A stretch of 21,842 nucleotides of DNA, taken from positions 1-21,842 of the forward strand of contig JADRCO010001164.1 of NCBI GenBank assembly GCA_021464525.1, in the 5' to 3' direction. This document shows, one piece after another, positions 1 to 11,200 of the stretch. Origin of the DNA: Rhizophagus sp. LPA8_4_AMF (Eukaryota > Glomeromycota > Glomeromycetes > Glomerales > Glomeraceae). The notes under the pieces were generated by a model, which saw only the letters and a program-made list of their open reading frames with translations, did no database searches and was not told the DNA's origin. The first letter of the stretch is position 1. The number at the start of each line of letters is the position of its first letter. A program made the position numbers and the translations under genes.

Positions 1-48
1 GTGATTACCAGGTGATTACCAGGCGATTACCAATATGATTACTGGTAA
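1..48. repeat. 11-bp tandem repeat at the left edge
   Basis: About four copies of an 11-bp unit (GTGATTACCAG and variants) run in from the left window edge, so the full array may be longer. The last copy ends in a small perfect inverted repeat, GATTAC-TG-GTAATC. No coding role is visible. Confidence 0.8.
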
Positions 49-170
49 TCTTTTTCACTTGAATACATGCCCTTACTACACTATTTTGAAAACGGCGATA
101 ATGTGAAATTTTAGGATTACATATTTTTTAATGTAATTTAATATCTAATTATAATTTTATGTGGCAGAGC

Positions 171-223
171 CGCGCGATGCACGTTATTTTTTTATTTTTT
201 TTTTTTTCGCGCGATGCACGTTA
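171..223. repeat. Direct repeat of a GC-rich 16-mer around a T-tract
   Basis: CGCGCGATGCACGTTA occurs at 171-186 and again exactly at 208-223, separated by a T-rich spacer. The CpG-rich motif stands out in very AT-rich surroundings. It may be part of a mobile-element end or a promoter element; nothing here decides between them. Confidence 0.75.
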
Positions 224-1625
224 GTTAGTTATCGCCTGACACAGAGAAAAAAATAATTCTATTGTCCGGAGAAAATTTCAAGTCACGTGGTATTCTCGTT
301 CAAACCAATAAAATCGTACTATTATAATCACGCGTAAACTATTTATCGTGCACATCTATTTTTTTTTTTGCTCCGAACTCATAATGGTTTCCGTTTCCTA
401 GTATATTTATAATTATATAGCTTTATAGAATATTATTTGACAAATACTTTTCGAGACGAATACTAAAGTTGATAAAAGCAAAATATTTAGTATGAGTTTA
501 AGACATAAATTTGCAAATAAAAGACAACTCTTATTTAAAGGTTATCCAAATAGATTGTTGATTATCCTTTAATTTATTTAATATATAGTGTAATATTATT
601 AATTAATGGTAGATGACATGGTGAAGACTTAGGATTAATAACACAACCTGCAAATATTAGATCATCATAGATGGTAAAAAAAATGGTTCTTGAAGCGTTA
701 ATCATGTATCCTTTATAGTGACATTCATATTTTTGTCAGCAAAGGAATATTTATAAGTATAAAAGCAATTTTGAAAACAAAAGAAAATAATATATTGAGC
801 AAGTTTAGGAAATTATTAAGAAAAGTTAATAGATCACGAACATGAAAATAGGAGTCAGAAAAAATTTTCATTAGTTTTAATGAAAACATTATAAATGAAA
901 TCCGATACATTAAAAAAACAATCAGATGCATCAATTAAAGAAATTACAAGAATATTTTGATAAAGTTGTGTAATTACATAAGCACATATTATCGAAGCAT
1001 AACTACAAAAATATTTAAATACTTGCATTATAAAATATATTTCTTGTACAAAAATAAATTGACCATTTGTAAGTTTTTAGTAAATGCGGCATTAAAACAA
1101 ATTATTCGATCAATGTGAAAACTTCTAATACGGTTACATTATTTACCATTTAGCTGATTAAATATCTATTATTATCGCGTGATTTTTTCAATTTTACGAT
1201 ATTAGTAACCGAAGAAATTTGAAGCGTAATATGTAAAAAGATGGTTCTGAAATTTAAACCTTATAATAAGGATACAGAACAACTTTTATTTTTGTAGATT
1301 AATAAAAATAATATTAATAAGTTCGTATTAAACTTTTCTTAAATTAGCTACCAAATGCAGAAGCAAATTATTAATGTCTTACACATTACGTCATTACGTG
1401 ATGAAACAGACGTTTCTATGTTTATCATTATTAATTATTTTGGCAAACGCCATCTGAAATTCTTTCCAAAAGATTCGTAATAGATGTCATCATAGAATAA
1501 TATGTATTACATAATTTGTAATCAATATATATATAGTACAATATGATTCTGCGTACTGCATACTAAGGAGTATACCAATTTTGGTGAAGTTCGCGATGTG
1601 GCTTTGATTTTAACAAAAAATCATT
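224..1625. other. Gene-free AT-rich stretch
   Basis: No frame on either strand has protein-like composition or a recognisable motif. A 69-codon minus-strand frame at 725-934 is hydrophobic low-complexity translation of A-rich DNA. Confidence 0.6.
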
Positions 1626-1717
1626 CATATGGGCGGATTTGACGCATTGCATGTGATAATTTCATAGTAAATGGGAATTGGTTATTATTGGTATGATGCG
1701 TCAAATTGGCCCACATG
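1626..1717. repeat. Imperfect inverted repeat with 22-bp arms
   Basis: The arms lie at 1626-1647 and 1696-1717 and match at 19 of 22 positions when one is reverse-complemented. The shared core is TTTGACGCAT. The right arm ends where a TATA-like run begins, so this may be an upstream control element, a protein-binding palindrome, or the ends of a very short transposon remnant. Confidence 0.65.
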
Positions 1718-1770
1718 TATATATAGGAGATCATCTCATTCTTAACTGATTTTATCTCTTTTTTTCTTTT
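1718..1770 (+). promoter_or_regulatory. TATA-like site followed by a pyrimidine tract
   Basis: TATATATA at 1718-1725 is followed about 30-50 bp downstream by a CT-rich tract (about 1750-1771). This resembles the arrangement ahead of the F-box gene near 21025. No open frame follows, so it may be an orphan promoter, the promoter of a lost gene or of a non-coding RNA, or chance in AT-rich DNA. Confidence 0.3.
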
Positions 1771-2703
1771 CACACTTAATTATTTCTCATATTATGATTT
1801 ACATTATTTTACATACTCTTTTCTATTTTATATACTTACATTAATATACCTTATTAAATATTTTAATACCTTATTCATTTCATTTATCATATCCTAACTT
1901 TTTTACACTTTCTGATCACAAATCAAGAGTTCAATACTTCAAAGTAATTTAACAGTTAATATCATGAATTATATTACTTTATTATATTAAGAAATAACAA
2001 ACGACATGATAACAATAACATCATATACTATTACCAACATCTTATGTTAATTACCACCTCTTTTCCATTATATTCGTTAATAACTAATACTAATAAAAAA
2101 TTATCTTTTACTATTTAAAACATGATGTAATGTTGTTCAATCATATCGATTAATATTATTTTACTACTAAATGGATGTTTTCCTTATTAAATATTATCCT
2201 ATTTGTTTTAAATTATTTTTATATAAGAAATTTAAATTTTTAAAATATGAAATATAAGTAAAATACTCTTTAATACTATTCCAAAATTTAATAACGTAAC
2301 ATTTTATTCTTTTTAAAATAATATACACTATCTTCTAAACACAAAAGAAAACTTCCTCCTAAATATTACATGTACTTTTATTAAGAATAGAAAAAGCAAT
2401 TCTTATAGTATTAATATAACCTTTTAAAAATATTCCACTTACATTAATTATTAATTAATAATAGCATAATATATATTAGATAAATATAACTTTTCCATAA
2501 AAATTTTTATTTATACAATTATATCTAATAATTATTGGACTTGGTATTGTAAATTATTGAATTTAGATCTTTAGATAATTTATTGAGGTTGGACATATTA
2601 CTTTCTAGAATACTTAATAATAAACATTATGTAGCATAATATGATAAGATATTCCTAATATTGCAAAAGAAAAAAAACCGATAATAGGCTAGTCCATCTC
2701 TAA
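1771..2703. other. Gene-free AT-rich stretch
   Basis: Very AT-rich with stops in all frames; no coding or RNA gene seen. Confidence 0.6.
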
Positions 2704-2722
2704 CCCTAACCTTAAACCCTAA
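2704..2722. repeat. Short telomere-like CCCTAA run
   Basis: Three degenerate CCCTAA-type units (CCCTAAC-CTTAAA-CCCTAA) occur in a row. The usual fungal telomere unit is TTAGGG, whose complement is CCCTAA. The run is too short to be a telomere and could be chance or an interstitial scar. Confidence 0.35.
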
Positions 2723-4460
2723 TTTGAACCAAATTATCTTCTATTAGTATGGCACTTATTATTTTATGATAAATTATCTTATATTTATTAATATAGATAT
2801 GCAACTCGATTAAAGATCTTAACAAATATAAATTATATCATATAGTTTTTTTTTAAATTAACTAAAACACAAACATTTGAAGCATTTCTTTTAAAAACAA
2901 AATGACAACAAAAAACTAGCACAATGAAAATTCATTTACAGACAATACACGAAAAAGGCTATTATAAAAAAAGGAGAATAACAAAATAGTAAAGTGTTTT
3001 TAATTGATTTATAAAAACAAAATTACCAGATAGGTAAATAATAGATTTATGACATTTAATTTTAATTATTTCGTAATTAATTATATACATGCAGAATACA
3101 TTCTATAAGGATTTTAATTTGGTTCAGATTTTATAATATACTCCATCTTTAAATTATTTGAACTAAAGAGAGACATATAATTTGTTAAACTGTCATTCAT
3201 ATTAAGGCTTTTAAATTATTTTAGGCCTTCAACAATCATTACAGATTATTATATTATACACGTTCTATAAAAATTACTTTAGTAAATTATATCAAAAAGA
3301 ATTTCAAAAATATACAATACATATCTTTTTTCGAATAATTTAAAAATTATTGCTCTCTTTATGTCATAATTACCTTTATTATGTACTATACTACAACATT
3401 TACAATTTCCTCTTCTAATAAACGTGCAAGAAAATTCCCAAGATTCTGTTATGAATGTCGTACCGTATATCAAAAATAATACACAGTGTACAATTCAAAT
3501 GTAAGCATATTAATATTATTAATGATTATAATGGAATAATATATATTTCTTTAACAAATACAGTAATTATATTATAAAAATGGATAGATATAAAAGAGCA
3601 AAATATAGGAGTTATGCTAAAATATTAAGATAGTTTAAATATATAGTGAAAGTGGTAATTTTGAAATATAACGGAATACTGTAATATAATACAAGGAAAA
3701 AGATTAATATTTATAATTGCTTGATTGACAAGCTTTAACATTATATATAGATATATATACTTTATCAAAAAATGGATTTAGACAGTTCGAAATTTATTTA
3801 AAACGCTCTTATATTAATTTTGAGCAGTCAAAACATACCAAAGTTACAAATAATGGGAAAAGAAGGAACTAAAAACATTTGGAACTATGCATAGAGTTTA
3901 AATTATAATTTTAGTATTGGCCACATTTATAATTTCAGCCAAAATTAACTAATTAAGTCATATAAATTTCATTAACAGAAAATTGGATTTGGATTTTTAA
4001 TATATATCTAAAATGTCCAATTATTCAATTACCTATCACTATAGTATATGATAATATTCTCAATATACTATATGACTATACGATATAAAATATAAATGAT
4101 ATGGTGACTTTTAGAAAAGATAAAAACTCTTTGGCAAAAAATGGTACTATGATAAGCAAATCAACTGGAAATAACATTTATATCAATAATTCGCAACATA
4201 ATATAGTTGCTATATTTACTAAAATTCAGCAGTTGTCACTGAAAATATTGCAAAATACTGGACATTTGGAATGCTATTTATGTGTATATCATTTGAAATT
4301 ATTATAGAAGGTTTTATTCTATTAAATAATAGATTAAATATCACATTTTGGTGAATAAAATGGATATATAGTTCCATATATCTGTCTATGTATCTCTTCG
4401 TGCTAGTGATTATGTAAATAATGTTTTATAAACCTAATAAAGAGATGCGTGTTACCAAAA
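2723..4460. other. Gene-free AT-rich stretch
   Basis: Two frames of 64-68 codons occur (3279-3473 minus, 4101-4307 plus). Neither shows a family motif or matches the neighbouring genes, so I do not call them genes. Confidence 0.55.
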
Positions 4461-4461
4461 A

Positions 4462-4492
<31 letters not shown>

Positions 4493-4493
4493 C
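4461..4493. repeat. (AAT)n/(ATT)n microsatellite forming a palindrome
   Basis: About six AAT units are followed directly by about four ATT units, making a self-complementary tract able to form a hairpin or cruciform. Confidence 0.8.
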
Positions 4494-4626
4494 TTACAAC
4501 TTACTGTATTTCTTTACAAATTACTTTGGATATATATATTTCCTTTAAACGAGACAATTTTGAAATACAGACTTAGTCTTTTAAGCATTTGCGGATACCA
4601 GAATAAGATTTACTGGTTTTACGCCT

Positions 4627-4743
4627 TTACGCAGCGGATCTTACTCCCATCTTTCGTGATCTCAGCATAAAATCCATGCAAAGACTTCGGTCACCTAGAG
4701 CATATGCCTCCTTTGCCTCAGAAATACAAAAGGAAAACGCCAT
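4627..4743 (-). pseudogene. Possible 38-residue coding remnant, DUF1771-like (doubtful)
   Basis: An ATG-started minus-strand frame of 38 codons lies in a locally less AT-rich patch and has protein-like composition. Residues 8-32 contain an A-K-E-A-Y-x-x-G-D spacing followed by a basic helix ending near K-M-G. This recalls the DUF1771 helix that precedes Smr domains, but no Smr domain follows. The frame ends at a TAA and then continues open for about 18 more codons, which would fit a broken gene. It could equally be chance. Confidence 0.2.
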
Positions 4744-5255
4744 AGAGCGATATAGATAATCAAATTAGAAGATTCTTGGAAATTGATGTGTAACATGTTG
4801 AAAACTATTGTATTAGTCATTACGTTTATTGCTCCATTCAGAAAATCAGAAACAATATAAGCACGATTCACTTTCTTTACCTAAAACATCAAACAAAAGA
4901 AATCAATCGAAAATTTACAGGCTTTAGAAGCATTCATTAGTATTTAGAGTTGGACTGCATGATGCAATTGAATCTATTCCTAGACTAATATAGGAAAAAT
5001 AGACACTAAAATTGTAATCATTAGATAATTTATTGGAAAGTAATTTCCACTAACAAAATAATGGCCTTTTATGACATTAGTCAGAATATTAAAATTGCAA
5101 CAACTAATATATCATATCTTATAAATTTTATTCATTAAGTCAAAAAAAAAATCCAATATTTATACTATTAAATAAAACAGAAAAAAGAAATAATTCTATG
5201 ATGTTAATAGATTTTCATAAATAAAAAAAATATATACCATCTATGTTAATAAAAT
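4744..5255. other. Spacer downstream of the large kinase gene
   Basis: This stretch lies 3' of the kinase stop codon and presumably holds its 3' untranslated region and polyadenylation site. No coding region seen. Confidence 0.5.
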
Positions 5256-8200
5256 TCAGTTATTTAATTTTTGAATTTTCGAGACTACATCGAAGTCAGC
5301 TTTAAAAAAAAAAAATTTACACATTAGATACTTGTTATTCAAAGTATTATATAAAGTAAATTAAAATAAATTTATATACTGTACCATTATCCTGAGTTTC
5401 GATTTGCGATACTACGGAAATATCACGCTTCTTTGAGCCACTTTTATAGATTAATAACATTATTAATCAATAACAGCAATAAATTAAAAAAATTGAAAGG
5501 ATATATTAATAATACCTTGTGTAAATATCAAGACTCCATTCATTGCTAATATATTCTAAGAAAATAAATTAATGTTGAAATTAATAATAATTTTATTGCT
5601 TAATTCTTTGGATATTAAGTCGAATACAGTAAGGGTATGTTAAATCATAAGACAATCCAAAATATTAAAGAATTAATTTTAACATTAATTTATTTTCTTA
5701 GAATAAATTATTAATTTAAAATTATTACATACCATTAAATGAACATATTGATGATGGATTTAAAATCGAATTTAATGATCTACTAGTATAAATAGCATCA
5801 GGATGAGGTTTTTCACTAAATTCAGGACCAAGTTGTCCTAATCGTATTAATTCTAATCTTTTACTTTCAGCTTGTTCAAATTGCTCCACAGAATTATTTT
5901 TATAATACCAATTACCAAACATTGCTGCAATTTCAATTATTTGAGGCCTCTTTGAAGGATCTGGATTCCAGCATCTTTTCATTAAATTAGCAAAACACTC
6001 AGGAGTATCATTCGTGATTTCGGGTTGATTTCCATCAATAATTTCATAAATAAGTTTAGCATCATGTTCAATATTTGCAAAAGGTTTACAGCCTGTTGTC
6101 AATTCCCACATAATCATACCCATACTATAAATATCGGATTCTTTTAAAAATGTACTACCCTTAAATATTTCAGGTGCAATATATGGTATTACTCCATATA
6201 TTTCATTGTTAGATAAAGTACTATTTGAAGGTTGTGATAATCCCAAATCACAGATCCGCCATGATTGATATGGTGTTGATAAAATATTTCCACTATGAAA
6301 ATCTCGATGTATAAAATTTTTTTTGTGAATAACACTAAGTCTGTAATAAAAAAACAATGTATTAATATTAAAAATAATACCAATTAACTAACTTAATCAT
6401 ATAAATACCCTTCTGAAATTTTCCATAAAATATACAATTTCTTATTCCATGTAGTATCTGCAAAGTTTTTCTGCAAATATTCGTGTAAATTCCCACCATT
6501 TGCATAATCCATTACTAGCATATAGTCTTTCGTGTTAGGATCTTGTGTAATACCATAAACTTGAATAATGTGTGCCAAATTGCAACATTGGATAAATGAT
6601 CTTGCCTAATATATGTAATAATTATATAATTTAGTAATAAATACTTTTAGAAGGGTATAGCATAATTAGTGAAGATATAATACAGTATAATTAGTAATTA
6701 CCTCATTTAAAAAACATTTATTAAAATATTGTGAATTTGAAAATCTTTTTATGGCAACATTGTTGCCTAACCATGTTGCTCTATAGATAGTACCATACCC
6801 TCCTCTTGCTATTTGTTTTAAATTTGTAATTTGCGAATTTGGAATTCTCTTTATTAGTTTGTCTATTCTGAAATTATGAGATTTTTCTCTAACAAAATTA
6901 TATACATATAGTGGGTTAAAAATATTGTCGCTATTGTTAATGTAATTGCCAATCACATTTTTGTAAACATCATCAATCCTTTGTATATCATAAGAAACTT
7001 CATTCATATTAAGATCATTCATAGTAAGCATTATTACTCTTTTGCATTTTTTACATTGGGACTGATTTGTAATTCCAAAAATAATGTTTGTTGTTAAACA
7101 ATATCCACATCCGATGTAAATTATAAAACAAGACAAACACAATTTAAGATAATCAGATTTAAATTCTAAGAAATGATTACAAGAAATACATCGATCAAAA
7201 GTATCCCACCAAGGTAAATAAAGAACTGGAATTGCTTTTTTGGTCAAAGTTGATTCTATCCATCCAGAAGAAACTTGATAACAATCTGAGCACAGCTTAA
7301 ATTCAATACTAGTATTTAATAAAGTCTGTTGATTAACTAATTTTTCACATAAATTACAAGATAATTCACTCATTATGTGATAATATTTAATATAAAATGC
7401 ATTATCGTCATCATACCTATGATTTGTAACTATTTGTTTAAAGTATAAAATTTCAGAACAATTATTGCACCATTCTTGAATATTTTGTGTACAAAAATTC
7501 TTGTCTCTTGGTTCATGTCTAAAACATTGAATATTATCTGCTATACTTATAAGTGCATCCAAATTGTTATTAGAAGTGTATTTAATATGTAAATATAAAC
7601 AATACCTACAATATTTTTGTTTAAATAAAAGTGTTATGGAATATTCACTTTTACAATGATAACATGTTTTTTCATTATTATTAAAAGGAATAAATATAAT
7701 TGGTGTAAATGAAATAATAGTATTTTCATCATTTTCTAAATTATTAATTTGTGAATATAAAACCCAATCTTTTAAAATTTTTGAAGGAATATAAAGTTTG
7801 TTTATAAAATTATATACTTCTAATGGATTGGAATTTCCATCAGAATTATCCATATAATTAGCAATTTGTTTGTAACAATGAATTTTGATTTTTGGGACAA
7901 AACTTTCTTCTTCTTCAATATTTATAATCTTACTAGTAGTAATGGATAATATTCTATTGCATATTTTACATTGAGACTGATTTGTAATTCCAAAAATTAT
8001 ATTTGTTGTTAAACAATATCTACATCCAATATAAATTATAAAACAAGATAAACACCATTTATAAAAATCAGATTTAGGTTCCAAGAATTGATCGCAATAT
8101 ATGCATTGTTTAGAAGCATCCCACCAAGGTAAATAAAGAATTGGAATTTCTTTTTTGGTTAAAGTTGATTCTATCCATTCAGAAGATACTTGATAACAAT

Positions 8201-11200
8201 CTGAGCACAATTTAAATTCAATACTAGTATTCAGTGAAATCTGTTGGTTAATTGACTTTCCACATATGTTACAACAAATTTCATTTATTATGTGATAATT
8301 TCTACTATATAGTGTATCATGCCTATGATTTGTAACTATTTGTTTAAAATATAAAATTTCAGAGCAATTGTTGCACCATTCTTGAATATTTTGTGTACAA
8401 AAATTCTTGTATCTTGGTTCATGTTTAAAACATTGAACATTATCTGCTAAACTTATAAGTGCACCCAAATTGTTATTAGGAGTATATTTAATATATAGGA
8501 ATAAACAATACCTACAATATTTTTGTTTAAATAAAAGTGTTATGGAATATTTCCTTTTACAATAGTAACATGTTTCTTCATTATTATTAAAAGGAATAAA
8601 TATAATTGGTATAGATGGAATAATAGTATTTTCATCATTTTCTAAATTATTAATTTGTGAATATAAAATCAAATCTTTTAATGCCTTTGAAGGGATATAA
8701 AGTTTGTTTATGAAATTATATACTTTTAATGGATTAGAATTCTTATTAGCATTATCCATATAATCAACAATTTGTTTATAACAATGAGTTTTGATATTTG
8801 TAACAAAACCTTCTTCTTCAATATTTATAATATCACTAGCAATAGATAATGTTCTATTGCATCTTTTACATTGAGACTGATTTGTAACTCCAAAAATTAT
8901 ATTTGTTGTTAAACAATATCTACATCCAATGTAAATTATATAGCAAGACAAACACCATTTATAATTATTAGATTTAGATTCTAACAATTGATCACAAGAA
9001 ATACATTGATCAGAAACATCCCACCAAGGTAAATAAAGAATTGCAATTGTTTTTTTGGTTAAATTTGATTCTATCCATTCAGAAGAAATTTGATAACAAT
9101 TTGAGCACAACTTAAACTCAATACTAGTATCTAATGAAATCTGTTGATTAACCAATATTCCACATAAATTGCAATATATTTCATTTATTATGTGATAATT
9201 TCTACTACATAGTGTATCATGCTTATGATTTGTAACTATTTGTTTAAAATATAAAATTTCAGAGCAATTGTTGCACCATTCTTGAATATTTTGTGTACAA
9301 AAATTCTTGTATCTTGGTTCATGTTTAAAACATTGAACATTATCTGCTAAACTTATAAGTGCACCCAAATTGTTATTAGGAGTATATTTAATATATAGGA
9401 ATAAACAATACCTACAATATTTTTGTTTAAATAAAAGTGTTATGGAATATTTCCTTTTACAATAATAACATTTATTGTCATTATCATTAAAAGGAATAAA
9501 TATAATTGGTATAGATGGAATAATAGTATTTTCATCATTTTCTAAATTATTAATTTGTGAATATAAAATCAAATCTTTTAATGCCTTTGAAGGGATATAA
9601 AGTTTGTTTATGAAATTATATACTTTTAATGGATTAGAATTCTTATTAGCATTATCCATATAATCAACAATTTGTTTATAACAATGAGTTTTGATATTTG
9701 TAACAAAACCTTCTTCTTCAATATTTATAATATCACTATCAATAGATAATGTTCTATTGCATCTTTTACATTGAGACTGATTTGTAATTCCAAAAATTAT
9801 ATTTGTTGTTAAACAATATCTACATCCAATATAAATTATATAGCAAGACAAACACCATTTATAACAATCAGATTTAGATTCTAACAATTTATTGCAAGAA
9901 ATACATTGATCAGAAACATCCCACCAAGGTAAATAAAGAATTGGAATTTCTTTTTTGGTTAAATTTGATTCTATACATTCAAAAGAAGCTTGATAACAAT
10001 TTGAGCACAACTTAAACTCAATATTAGTATTCAGTGAAATCTGTTGGTTAATTGACTTTCCACATAAATTACAACATATTTCATTCATTATGCAGTAATG
10101 TAGTACATCATACTTATGATTTGTAACTATTTGTTTAAAATATAAAATTTTGGAACAACTATTGCACCATTCTTGAATATTTTGTGTACAAAATTTCTTG
10201 TTTCTTGGTTCATGTCTACCACATTGAGTATAATAACCTGTACTTATAAGTGCATCCAAATTATTATTAGAAGTATATTTAATATATAAAAATAAACAAT
10301 ACCTACAATATTTTTGTTTAAATAAAAGTGTTATGGAATATTTCCTTTTACAATAGTAACATGTTTCTTCATTATTATTAAAAGGAATAAATATAATTGG
10401 TGTAGATGAAATAGTAGCATTTTCATCATTTTCAAAATTATTAATTTGCTTAATTTGTGTATATAAAACCCAATCTTTTAACATTTTTGAAGGAATATAA
10501 AGTTTGTTTGTAAAATTATATACTTCTAATGGATTGGAATTCTCATTAGCATTATTCATATAATTAGCAATTTGTTTGTAACATTGAGTTTTGATTTTTG
10601 TAACAAAACTTTCTTCTTCTTCAATATTTATAATATTACTAGTAACAGATAATATTCTATTGCATCTTTTACATTGAGATTGATTTGTAATTCCAAAAAT
10701 TATATTTGTTGTTAAACAATGTCTACATCCAATATAAATTATATAGCAAAACAAACACCATTTATAAAAATCAGATTTAGATTTCAAGAATTGAGCACAA
10801 TAAATACATTGTTTAGAAGCATCCCACCAAGGTAAATAAAGAACTGGAATTGCTTTTTTGGTTAAAGTTGATTCTATCCATCCAGAAGAAACTTGATAAC
10901 AATCTGAGCATAACTTAAATTCAATACTAGTATTTGATAAAATCTGTTGATTAATTGATTTTCCACATAAATTACAATATATTTCACTTTTGCTAAATTT
11001 TTGTTTTGTTATACCATACTTATTATTTGTAACGATTTGTTTAAAATATAAAATTTTAGAGTAACTATTGCACCATTCTTGAATATTTTGTGTACAAAAA
11101 TTCTTGCTTCTTGGTTTATGTCTACCACATTGAGTATAATAATTTGTGCTTATAAGTGCATCCAAATTATTATTAGGAGTATATTTAATATATAAGAATA

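Noticed and set aside
725..934. 69-codon minus-strand frame
   Set aside because: Hydrophobic Phe/Ile/Leu-rich translation of an A-rich tract; no motif and no gene context.
3279..3473. 64-codon minus-strand frame with CKCC
   Set aside because: TTG start, no family pattern; the cysteines do not match the kinase modules.
4101..4307. 68-codon plus-strand ATG frame
   Set aside because: Composition is mildly protein-like and AT-rich upstream DNA could be a promoter, but no motif or relic neighbours; too weak to call.
6189..6383. 64-codon minus-strand frame
   Set aside because: Out-of-frame shadow of the kinase exon that carries the HRD loop.
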